DNA from: Bacillota bacterium
GTDB lineage: Bacteria; Bacillota; UBA5301; JASBVW01
DNA length: 5,757 nucleotides
Assembly (NCBI GenBank): GCA_029961005.1
Contig: JASBVW010000109.1
Coordinates: 1-5,757 of the forward strand
Direction of reading: 5' to 3'
Shown: one piece after another, positions 1 through 5,325 of the stretch
How positions within the stretch are numbered: the stretch's first letter is position 1
Layout of the letters: every line of letters starts with the position of its first letter
Notes under the pieces: model-generated
Databases searched by the model: none
Seen by the model: only the letters and a program-made list of their open reading frames with translations
Told to the model about the DNA's origin: nothing
Program-made: the position numbers and the translations under genes

Positions 1-410
1 AGAACCTCGATGCGCGCCGCCCCGGCCACCACGTGGTTGTTGGTCAGGATGTAGCCGCGGCGGTCAAAGATGACCCCCGAACCCACCCCTTCCTCTTCGG
101 TGACAAAGGGGCGGCTGAAGAAGTCGTAGACTACCCGGCGGCTGCGGGTGTTGATCATTACCACCGCGGGCCCCACTTTTTTGACCACCGCCACCACCTG
201 GCTGCGCTCCTCACCCTGTTCGCCCTCGGCCCGAACGGGGGAGCGCTCCTCCAGGGGAGGGCGCAGCGGCCCGGGGTGAGGCAGCCCGCCCCCCGGCCAG
301 GTCCAGACCAAAAGCCCGCCCAGGACGGCCCCTAAAATAGAAAGGAGGAGGTAGAGCCAGATCCGCCCGCCCCACCGCCCTCCGCCGCTCAGACCCTCTC
401 CTGCGCTCAT
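1..410 (-). CDS. htrA: HtrA/DegP-like trypsin-family serine protease, membrane-anchored, N-terminal part only
   Basis: Only the first 136 codons lie in the window; the gene runs off its left edge. The protein opens with a short basic, Gly-rich cytoplasmic stretch, then one hydrophobic segment (about residues 17-38) that should act as an uncleaved signal anchor. A Pro/Glu-rich linker follows (about 40-68), then the start of a trypsin-like domain: SQVVAVVKKVGPAVVMIN (70-87), GVGSGVIFD (108-116) and TNNHVVAG (123-130). His126 is the expected catalytic His; Asp, Ser and any PDZ domain would lie outside the window. The family degrades or refolds misfolded envelope proteins, and this topology puts the protease on the outer face of the membrane. 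The ATG at 410 overlaps the stop of the HicB-like gene (ATGA), with GGAGG at 425-421 and GAGGG next to the start, so translation is probably coupled. Family assignment is firm; which HtrA paralogue it is cannot be told. Confidence 0.9.
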   Translation of the reverse strand, partial: MSAGEGLSGGGRWGGRIWLYLLLSILGAVLGGLLVWTWPGGGLPHPGPLRPPLEERSPVRAEGEQGEERSQVVAVVKKVGPAVVMINTRSRRVVYDFFSRPFVTEEEGVGSGVIFDRRGYILTNNHVVAGAARIEV

Positions 411-643
411 CCCTCGCACTCCTCCTGCTCCTCCGCCGGCAGCTCCACCCGCAAGGGCACCAAGTCTCCGGCCGCTTCCGCCTCCCCCAGCTGTGCCGCA
501 AACTCGTACTGCACCAGTTCCCGCAGCCGGCTCACTGCCTCTTCGCGGCTGCGGCCCAGGGCCGCGCAGCCCAGTTCAACGCACCTGCCCACCCACGTCC
601 CATCCGGCAACTGCAGCAGGCGCCCGGTCAAGGTAAAACCCAT
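407..643 (-). CDS. Small HicB-like (UPF0150-type) protein, solitary
   Basis: A 78-residue acidic protein resembling the HicB/UPF0150 fold, a partly degraded RNase-H-like domain found in HicB antitoxins and in many solitary proteins. The match rests on the pattern of a short beta hairpin (GFTLTGRLLQLPDGTWVGR, 2-20), CVELGCAALGRSREEAVSRL (21-40) and a helix ending QYEF (45-48), comparable to the usual pattern of a 'PGC' turn followed by 'G.t.eEAl..l'. The tail is Glu-rich (EEQEECEG) and has no recognisable DNA-binding domain. I chose ATG 643 because a GGGGG run (656-652) sits 8 nt upstream; a GTG at 652 would add three residues but lies inside that site. No HicA-like toxin is next to it: upstream is btuD, 51 nt away, and downstream is htrA, overlapping by 4 nt. 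Function is unknown; the antitoxin role is not supported by context. Confidence 0.75.
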   Translation of the reverse strand: MGFTLTGRLLQLPDGTWVGRCVELGCAALGRSREEAVSRLRELVQYEFAAQLGEAEAAGDLVPLRVELPAEEQEECEG

Positions 644-662
644 CGTCCACACCCCCGGTCAC

Positions 663-668
663 AGTATA
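663..668 (-). promoter_or_regulatory. Possible -10 element for the HicB-like/htrA pair
   Basis: In the 51-nt gap between btuD and the HicB-like gene the minus strand reads TATACT, matching five of six bases of the sigma-70 -10 consensus. It lies about 20 nt before the ATG at 643. No acceptable -35 hexamer is seen 16-18 nt upstream and there is no extended -10 TG, so this is weak. No terminator hairpin is seen after btuD, so read-through from the btu operon is equally possible. Confidence 0.2.
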
Positions 669-694
669 CGGCGAAGGAGGGACATTTATCCGCC

Positions 695-1477
695 TTACTG
701 CAGCCGCAGGTACGGCCGGCCCGCCCGGTCCAGGTCTACCAGCACCTCCGCCCCGTAGACGGCCCGCACGTTCTCCGCCGAGAGGACCGCCGCCGGCTCC
801 CCCGCCGCCACCGCTCGCCCCGAGCGCAAGAGGAGCAGGCGGTCGCAGAAGCGGAGAGCCAGGTTGAGGTCGTGCAGGACCGCCACTGCAGCCAGGCCCC
901 GCTCCTGCACCAGGCGGCGCACCAGGGAGAGGGTCGCCACCTGGTGGCGCAGGTCCAGGTGGGCCGTGGGTTCGTCCAGCAGCAGAGCGCGCGGTTCCTG
1001 AGCCAGGGCGCGGGCCAGAAAGACCCGCTGGCGCTCCCCTCCGCTCAACTCTCCCAGAGGGCGTTCCGCCAGCGCTTTCAGCCCCAGCAGGTCCAGGGAC
1101 TCTTCCACTGCTGGAGAAGCGCTTCCGTCGCCCTCACCCCAGGGGTAGCGCCCCAGGGCCACCACCTGGCGCACGGAGAAAGTCCCCGCCTCCGGCAGCC
1201 CGTCCCCGCCCGAGGGCAGGACGGCCACCGCCCGGGCCACCTCCCGGCGCGGCAGCTCGTCCACCCGGCGCCCCTCCAGGAGCACCCGGCCCGCGCGGGG
1301 GCGCAGCACCCCTGCCAGGCACCGCAGGAGGGTGGTCTTGCCGGAGCCGTTGGGCCCCAAGATCCCCCAGAACTCCCCGCCCCGCACGGCCAGGTCCACC
1401 CCTTGCAGGACATCTAAAGCCCCGTAGCCGGCCCGCAGGCCCTCCACCTGCAAGACTACCTCACCCCACAAAGCCAT
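695..1477 (-). CDS. btuD: Cobalamin-type ABC importer, ATP-binding subunit (BtuD/FecE family)
   Basis: A 260-residue cytoplasmic ATPase that powers uptake through the BtuC-like permease encoded just upstream. Visible motifs: Walker A GPNGSGKT (41-48), signature LSGGERQ (144-150), Walker B ALLLDEP (164-170), D-loop HLDL (173-176) and H-loop His202 (VLHDLN). Length and the motif RQVVALGRYPW (103-113) fit the FecE/BtuD/HmuV group. Oddity: where the family has a Q-loop glutamine (usually VLPQ), this protein reads AVLPSGGDG (85-93), so Ser89 replaces Gln; all other catalytic motifs are intact. The ATG at 1477 overlaps the end of btuC by 17 nt. Its GGAGGAG site (1495-1489) is 11 nt away, a little far, so a TTG at codon 9 behind GGTGAGG is a possible alternative. 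The frame stays open to 1696, but that extension lies over btuC and is spurious. B12 specificity is inferred from the upstream riboswitch. Confidence 0.93.
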   Translation of the reverse strand: MALWGEVVLQVEGLRAGYGALDVLQGVDLAVRGGEFWGILGPNGSGKTTLLRCLAGVLRPRAGRVLLEGRRVDELPRREVARAVAVLPSGGDGLPEAGTFSVRQVVALGRYPWGEGDGSASPAVEESLDLLGLKALAERPLGELSGGERQRVFLARALAQEPRALLLDEPTAHLDLRHQVATLSLVRRLVQERGLAAVAVLHDLNLALRFCDRLLLLRSGRAVAAGEPAAVLSAENVRAVYGAEVLVDLDRAGRPYLRLQ

Positions 1478-2570
1478 GGCCGCGCCCGCTCCTCCATAAA
1501 AGAAATAGAAAGAAAGGCCCCCCCACCAGGGCGGTGACCGCCCCCAAAGGCACCTCCACCGGGGCAAAGGCCGTGCGCGCCACGAGGTCGGCCAGCACCG
1601 CCAGGGCACCTCCGGCCAGGAGACTGGCCGGCAGCAGCGCCCGGTGGTCGGGCCCCACCAGAAGGCGGCAGAGGTGGGGGACCACCAGCCCCACAAAGCC
1701 CACCAGGCCGCTGACCGCCACGGCTGCCGCCGCCAGGAGCGAAGCCCCCAGCTGGAGGCGCCTCTGCACCCGGGCCACCTCCACCCCCAAGTAGCGGGCC
1801 TCTTCCTCGCCGAAGAGGAGGAGGTTCAGCTCCCGCCAGCGCGGGGCCACCAGGGCCGTCCCCAGCGCGGCGGCGGGGAGCGCCGCCGCCACGTGGCTCC
1901 AGCCCCGCCCGGCCAGCCCCCCCATGAGCCAGAAGACCACCTCGCCCAACTGCCTCTGCCCCACTACCATCAGCACCGAGATGGCGGCCGAAAAGAGGGC
2001 ACTCACGGCCAGCCCCGCCAGGAGCAGGAGCGGGACGGGCGCCCCTTCCCCCCGGCGGGCCAGGCGCCAGACCAGCTCTGCCGTGCCCAGGGCCCCCGCA
2101 AAGGCCAAAAGCGGCACCGGCAGGTCCATCCGGGCGGGGGAAAGGCCCCGCAGGGCAAAGGCCACCGTGGCCCCCAAGGCTGCGCCGGCGCTGACCCCCG
2201 CCACGTAAGGATCGGCCAGGGGATTGCGAAACAGCCCCTGCAGGGCCACCCCGGCCTCCGCCAGGGCCATCCCTACCAGGGCCGCCAGAAGCACCCGGGG
2301 AAGGCGGATTTCCCGCACGATCACGGCCTGGGCCGCAGCCTCCGCCCGGCCCGCGGCCTCCGGCCCCGCCGCCCCTGGCGGAGCCGCCCGGTTTGCCTGC
2401 CCCGCCCCCGCGCCGGCCGGCGGCCGGGCCAGGAGCCCGGCCAGCACCTGCCGGGGCTCCAGGCGAGTGGGCCCTACCAGTACCCCGGCCAGGAGCGCCC
2501 CTGCCAGGAGCAGGGCCAGACCCCCCAGGACGGCCGCCCTTCTTTTACTTGCGCCCGCCTTCCCGTCCAT
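1461..2570 (-). CDS. btuC: Cobalamin-type ABC importer, permease subunit (BtuC/FecCD family)
   Basis: A 369-residue polytopic membrane protein of the FecCD/BtuC family, which works as a homodimer of about ten helices per subunit. Family landmarks: first helix around 13-33; REIRLPRVLLAALVGMALA (86-104); LFRNPLADPYVAG (113-125); VFWLMGGLAGRGW (212-224); GEEEARYLGVE (254-264), the region normally contacting the ATPase; GFVGLVVPHLCRLLVGPDHR (291-310); and PVEVPLGAVTALVGGPFFLFLL (337-358). Between helix 1 and the RLPR motif sits an unusual low-complexity stretch rich in Ala, Gly and Pro (about 49-81), where family members such as BtuC have a much shorter loop; it probably faces outside. The start at 2570 is set by GGAGG (2581-2577) with a 6-nt spacer; an in-frame start at 2600 would lie upstream of that site. 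The gene overlaps btuF by 26 nt and btuD by 17 nt, showing one operon. Confidence 0.94.
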   Translation of the reverse strand: MDGKAGASKRRAAVLGGLALLLAGALLAGVLVGPTRLEPRQVLAGLLARPPAGAGAGQANRAAPPGAAGPEAAGRAEAAAQAVIVREIRLPRVLLAALVGMALAEAGVALQGLFRNPLADPYVAGVSAGAALGATVAFALRGLSPARMDLPVPLLAFAGALGTAELVWRLARRGEGAPVPLLLLAGLAVSALFSAAISVLMVVGQRQLGEVVFWLMGGLAGRGWSHVAAALPAAALGTALVAPRWRELNLLLFGEEEARYLGVEVARVQRRLQLGASLLAAAAVAVSGLVGFVGLVVPHLCRLLVGPDHRALLPASLLAGGALAVLADLVARTAFAPVEVPLGAVTALVGGPFFLFLLWRSGRGHGFVG

Positions 2571-3513
2571 ACAAAACCTCCACCAGCTCCTCCAGGGCAT
2601 CCACCAGCCGCGGGCCGCTGCGGCTGAAGCGGTCCGGGTCCAGCTCGTAGATCCGCCCCGTGCGCACGGCCGCCAGGTACCGCCAGGAGCGCCGCCGCAA
2701 GACGGCCTCCCGGGAACCGCCGGTCACCAGGATCACCTCCGGATCGCCCCGGATGATCTCCTCCTCGCTGAGCTGGGGCCAGGGCACGCCGGCCTGGGCG
2801 GCCACGTTCGTTCCTCCTGCGAGCCGCACCAGCTCGTCCAGGAACGTTCCCGGCCCCGCCGCGTAGAGGTGGTCGGGATCCACCAAGACCAAAACGCGCA
2901 GGGGAGGGGTGTGGCGGCCTCTTTTGAGCGCCTCGACTCGCGCCTGCACCCGTTCCACCCGCGCCCGAAGATGTGTGGCCAGCTCCCGGGCCTCCCGCTC
3001 CCGCCCCCCGGCGCGGCCCAAGAGCTCCAGGGCGCGAAAGACCCCCGCCAGGTCGCGCGGGGCCACCACCAATACGGGCAGGCCCAGGGCCTCCAGGCGC
3101 CGCGCTGCCTCGGGTTGCAGGTTGCCGTCGGCCACCACCAGGTCGGGGCGCAGGGCCACCACCTTCTCTTCGTTGACCCGCACGTCGCCCACCTTCTCCC
3201 GCTTTTGCGCCTCCGGCGGGTAGTTGCACCAGGTGGTGACCCCCACCACCCGCGGCCCCAGCCCTAGGGCAAAGAGCAGCTCCGTGTTGCTGGGAGCCAG
3301 GGAAACGATGCGCTGCGGCGGGGCGGGGAGCACAACCCGCCGCCCCCAGTCGTCGGTCACCGCCAGGGGAAAAGTCGCGGCAGCCCCGGCCTGCGCCGCG
3401 GGAGCTCCGGCCCGCAGCGCCGCCCCACAAAGTAAAAGTAACAGAAGAAGCAACCGACCAGGCAGGGCCGCCGCCCCGCCCTCCCTTGTTGTGCTGCGCT
3501 TAGGCTCGTTCAT
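2545..3513 (-). CDS. btuF: Cobalamin-type ABC importer, substrate-binding protein (BtuF family)
   Basis: A 322-residue secreted class III binding protein that delivers ligand to BtuC. The N-terminus has Arg/Lys residues, a run of eight leucines (21-28), then Cys29 followed by an Ala-rich stretch ending in AQA (40-42). Cys29 could carry a lipid anchor, though LLLC is a poor lipobox; cleavage after AQA is the alternative. The mature part starts AVTDDWGRRVVLP (51-63), then RIVSLAPSNTELLFALGLG (68-86), VGVTTWCNYPPEA (90-102), VALRPDLVVA (119-128), GPGTFLDELVRLAGGTNVA (220-238) and SEEEIIRGDPEVILV (249-263). Glu78 and Glu227 fall where family members have the acidic residues that dock on permease arginines. 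NYPPEAQK closely resembles DYPPQAQK of E. coli BtuF, supporting cobalamin over siderophore. ATG 3513 has GAGGGGAG about 5 nt upstream and lies just after the riboswitch terminator; the frame is open to 3696, but that part overlaps the leader RNA. Confidence 0.93.
   Translation of the reverse strand: MNEPKRSTTREGGAAALPGRLLLLLLLLCGAALRAGAPAAQAGAAATFPLAVTDDWGRRVVLPAPPQRIVSLAPSNTELLFALGLGPRVVGVTTWCNYPPEAQKREKVGDVRVNEEKVVALRPDLVVADGNLQPEAARRLEALGLPVLVVAPRDLAGVFRALELLGRAGGREREARELATHLRARVERVQARVEALKRGRHTPPLRVLVLVDPDHLYAAGPGTFLDELVRLAGGTNVAAQAGVPWPQLSEEEIIRGDPEVILVTGGSREAVLRRRSWRYLAAVRTGRIYELDPDRFSRSGPRLVDALEELVEVLYGREGGRK
2577..2581 (-). promoter_or_regulatory. Ribosome binding site of btuC
   Basis: GGAGG inside the last codons of btuF, 6 nt before the ATG at 2570. 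It decides the btuC start against the in-frame upstream methionine codon at 2600 and suggests translation coupled to btuF. Confidence 0.7.
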
Positions 3514-3549
3514 CAGGCTCCCCTCGCCTTTTTTCCCGCAAACTTCTCC

Positions 3550-3581
3550 AAAAAACGAACTCCGGCCGCGGAGGGCCGGAG
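3550..3581 (-). terminator. Intrinsic terminator, expression platform of the B12 riboswitch
   Basis: On the minus strand a perfect 8-bp stem CTCCGGCC/GGCCGGAG (3581-3574 with 3567-3560) closes a 6-nt loop (CTCCGC) and is followed by TTCGTTTTTT (3559-3550). It lies 58 nt after the aptamer's P1 stem and 36 nt before the btuF start codon. This is the classic arrangement for transcriptional control: with the ligand bound the hairpin ends the transcript before btuF. Confidence 0.88.
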
Positions 3582-3623
3582 AAAAGGCCTGAAGCCAAAT
3601 TCCCCACCTGGCCCCGATCCGCG
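3567..3623 (-). promoter_or_regulatory. Candidate antiterminator pairing
   Basis: The minus-strand segment 3623-3610 reads CGCGGA-TCG-GGGCC. It can pair with GGCCC-TCCGCG at 3577-3567, giving 6 plus 5 Watson-Crick pairs around a 3-nt bulge. The second partner covers four bases of the terminator's 5' arm, its whole loop and the first base of its 3' arm, so the two structures exclude each other. The pairing is visible in the sequence; its role as the ligand-free fold is inferred. Confidence 0.6.
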
Positions 3624-3638
3624 AGGGCACCCGGCAGG

Positions 3639-3817
3639 GTGGACAGGCAGGTCTCCTGGCTGCCGATTCATCGCCCTCGCTCTCCCTTCCCCCCATCTCG
3701 CTGGGAGTGGCTGTTCAGAGTGGGGCTCGCCGGCCACAGTGGCGGGTCCGCGGGCCCGGGAAAGATTCCCGTCCTCTTCCCTATTCTCCCCGCCTGGGCG
3801 GCGGGGCACCTGTCCAC
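3639..3817 (-). ncRNA. Cobalamin (B12) riboswitch aptamer
   Basis: A cis-acting RNA leader that binds a cobalamin and controls the btuFCD operon. Conserved elements in transcript order: GTGGACAGGTGCC at the 5' end (from 3817), GGGAATC (3770-3764), GGACCCGCCACTGTGG (around 3749-3734, containing the core GCCACTG at 3743-3737), GGGGAAGG, GCGATGAATC (around 3675-3666), and the B12 box AGCCAGGAGACCTGCC (3661-3646). The ends pair in a perfect 9-bp P1 stem: GTGGACAGG (3817-3809) with CCTGTCCAC (3647-3639). The length of 179 nt is normal for the class. The downstream terminator and the B12-type importer agree with the assignment. Which cobalamin form is preferred cannot be decided by eye. Frames open across this region are not genes. 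Confidence 0.95.
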
Positions 3818-3850
3818 GCCAGATAAAACCAAGTAAACTTTTAAGTTAGT
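3818..3850 (-). promoter_or_regulatory. AT-rich island, presumed promoter of the riboswitch-btuFCD transcript
   Basis: Immediately upstream of the aptamer the base composition drops sharply to AT-rich, reading on the minus strand AACTTAAAAGTTTACTTGG and then TTTTATCTGG. It includes TTTACT (3837-3832), which matches four of six -10 bases, and a small inverted repeat AACTT-AA-AAGTT (3847-3836). No convincing -35/-10 pair with normal spacing was found, so the call rests on position and composition. Just upstream, GCAGG-CGC-CCTGC (3864-3852) can form a hairpin after the fumarase genes, but no T-run follows it directly. Confidence 0.35.
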
Positions 3851-3890
3851 CGCAGGGCGCCTGCCTCCCCCGAAAGCCGCACCTCCACCC

Positions 3891-4448
3891 TCAGCCTTTC
3901 TGCCGGTAGCGGGCGGCCGCTTCCTCGTAGAGATCGCCGCCCCTGGTGTCATTCACCACCACCGCCGGAAAATCCTGCACCGCCAGCCGCCAGACGGCCT
4001 CCGGCCCCAGGTCCGGGTAGGCCACCAGTTCGCATGCCGTGATAAAGCGCCGCAAGTAGGCGGCCGCCCCGCCCACCGCCGCGCAGTAGATCGCCCCGTG
4101 CTCTGCCAGAGCCCGGCGCACCTCCGGGCTGCGGCGCCCCTTGCCGATCAAAGCGGCGACCCCCGCCGCCAGGAGGGCTGGGGTGTACGGGTCCATGCGG
4201 CCGCTGGTGGTGGGCCCCACCGGGCCGACGACCTCCCCCGGCCGCGCCGGGGCCGGCCCGGCATAGTAGATGACCGCCCCGCGCGGGTCAAAGGGCAGCT
4301 TCTCCCCGCGCCGCAGGGCCTCCACCAAGCGCTGGTGGGCCATATCCCGGGCCGTGTACAGCCACCCGGTAAAGAGCACCGGCTGCCCGGCCCGCAGCTC
4401 GGCCAGCGCCTCCCGCGCCAGGGGAGTGAGGAGCCGCACCGCCGTCAC
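3891..4448 (-). CDS. Class I fumarate hydratase, beta subunit (C-terminal-domain type)
   Basis: A 185-residue protein matching the C-terminal (beta) domain of iron-sulfur class I fumarases and L-tartrate dehydratases (TtdB-like). With the alpha subunit it interconverts fumarate and malate in the cytoplasm. Visible landmarks: VLFTGWLYTARDMAHQRL (24-41), GEVVGPVGPTTSGRMDPY (71-88), the Gly/Lys segment ALIGKG (99-104), AVGGAAAYL (124-132) and the C-terminal VVVNDTRGGDLYEEAA (163-178). Length fits a stand-alone beta subunit. Translation starts at GTG 4448, whose GTGA overlaps the alpha-subunit stop; GGAGGTG lies just upstream, so the two subunits are probably made by coupled translation in fixed ratio. 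Fumarase and tartrate dehydratase subunits are hard to separate by eye; fumarase is preferred because it is a central enzyme and no tartrate genes are nearby. Confidence 0.93.
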   Translation of the reverse strand: MTAVRLLTPLAREALAELRAGQPVLFTGWLYTARDMAHQRLVEALRRGEKLPFDPRGAVIYYAGPAPARPGEVVGPVGPTTSGRMDPYTPALLAAGVAALIGKGRRSPEVRRALAEHGAIYCAAVGGAAAYLRRFITACELVAYPDLGPEAVWRLAVQDFPAVVVNDTRGGDLYEEAAARYRQKG

Positions 4449-5272
4449 AGCACCACCTCCCCCCGCCGCAGGGCGTGGCAGCTCAGGCTGACCCCCACCG
4501 GCAGGCAGGCAAGGTGGGTGGGGGCGCGCAGCACCCGCACCGCCAGGGCCGTCACCCGCCCGCCGAAGCCCTGGGGCCCGATCCCCAGGCGGTTGACCGC
4601 CGCCAGGATCTCCTCCTCCAGGGGGTCGGCCGGCTCGGAGAGGGAGCGCAGCAGGGCCTTCTTAGCCAGAAGGAGGGCCTGCTCCGCCGTTCCCCCCAGC
4701 CCCACCCCCACCACCACCGGGGGGCAAGCGTTGGGCCCGGCCAGCTCCACCGCCTCCACCGCCGACCGGACTATCCCCTCCCGGCCGGCCGCCGGAGGGA
4801 GCATAAAAAGGCGGGCGGCGTTCTCGCTCCCGCCGCCCTTGGGGAGAAAGCGAAGGCGCAGCCTCTCCCCCTCCACCAGTTCCAGGTGCAGCACCGGCGG
4901 GGTGTTGTCCCCCGTGTTGCGCCGCTCCAAGGGGTCGGCCACCACGGAGGGGCGCAGGTACCCCTCCCGGTAGCCGCGCCGTACCCCTTCTGCAATAGCT
5001 TCTTCCAGGCTGCCGCCCGTTATCCTGACCCGGCAGCCCAGTTCCACGAAAAAAGTGGCCAGCCCCGTATCCTGGCAGAGGGGCACGCCTTCTTCCTCCG
5101 CGATCCGGGCGTTGGCCAGAAGCTCCTCCAAAACCCGGCGGCCCAGCGGGGACTCCTCCCGCTCCCGGGCCGCCGCCAGGGCCTGCCGGACGTCCTCCGG
5201 GAGGCGATAATTCACCCTTTGACAGAGGGCGGCCACCTCCTGCGCGATGGCCGCCGCCGCCAGCTCCCGCAT
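4445..5272 (-). CDS. Class I fumarate hydratase, alpha subunit (iron-sulfur domain)
   Basis: A 275-residue protein equal to the N-terminal, [4Fe-4S]-carrying domain of class I fumarases (TtdA-like). Three cysteines sit in the expected cluster contexts: Cys66 in PLCQDTG (64-70), Cys183 in GPNACPP (179-185) and Cys265 in SLSCHALRR (262-270). Other landmarks are RRNTGDNTPPVLHLEL (117-132), FLPKGGGSENAARLFML (142-158), VGVGLGGTAEQALLLAKKAL (188-207), and GIGPQGFGGRVTALAVRVL (230-248) followed by PTHLACLPVGV (251-261). The exposed cluster of this class is oxygen-sensitive, in keeping with an anaerobic or microaerobic host. The ATG at 5272 has GGAGG (5282-5278) 5 nt upstream. It follows lemA after 53 nt, with no clear promoter or terminator between them. 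Distinguishing fumarase from L-tartrate dehydratase alpha would need a tree. Confidence 0.94.
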   Translation of the reverse strand: MRELAAAAIAQEVAALCQRVNYRLPEDVRQALAAAREREESPLGRRVLEELLANARIAEEEGVPLCQDTGLATFFVELGCRVRITGGSLEEAIAEGVRRGYREGYLRPSVVADPLERRNTGDNTPPVLHLELVEGERLRLRFLPKGGGSENAARLFMLPPAAGREGIVRSAVEAVELAGPNACPPVVVGVGLGGTAEQALLLAKKALLRSLSEPADPLEEEILAAVNRLGIGPQGFGGRVTALAVRVLRAPTHLACLPVGVSLSCHALRRGEVVL

Positions 5273-5325
5273 AAGCTCCTCCCAGCCTACCAGATTTCTT
5301 GCTTAATTAGATCCACCTTCGGCCC

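Noticed and set aside
407..643. HicAB toxin-antitoxin module
   Set aside because: No HicA-like small basic protein with a conserved His is encoded on either side, and the HicB-like protein has no DNA-binding domain.
1478..1696. 73-codon N-terminal extension of BtuD
   Set aside because: It is the btuC gene read in another frame, Trp/Arg/Pro-rich, with no match to ABC ATPases, which start just before the VEGL..GYG segment.
1720..1745. Recurrent GCCGCCGCCAGG-type strings through the window as a possible repeat family
   Set aside because: They fall in coding frames as Leu-Ala-Ala-Ala runs and reflect codon bias; no fixed spacing, length or intergenic position.
1644..3267. Long plus-strand open frames (1644-2627, 2224-3267 and others near 872 and 4098-5329)
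   Set aside because: They are antisense shadows of btuC, btuF, btuD and the fumarase genes, made by high GC; their products are rich in Gln, Pro, Arg and His without motifs.
2474..3430. 318-codon minus-strand frame overlapping btuF
   Set aside because: Gly/Arg/Ala-rich out-of-frame shadow; btuF in the other frame carries all the conserved motifs.
3513..3809. Open frames across the leader (also the 61-codon 5' extension of btuF to 3696)
   Set aside because: They lie over the riboswitch and terminator, have no ribosome site and no family resemblance; the conserved RNA explains the sequence.
3852..3864. Hairpin GCAGG-CGC-CCTGC as a terminator of the fumarase operon
   Set aside because: Only 5 bp and not followed directly by a T-run; kept only as a remark in the promoter-region entry.
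5273..5325. Promoter or terminator between lemA and the fumarase genes
   Set aside because: The 53-nt gap has a short AT-rich patch (TCTAATTAAGC) but no credible -35/-10 pair and no hairpin with a T-run.
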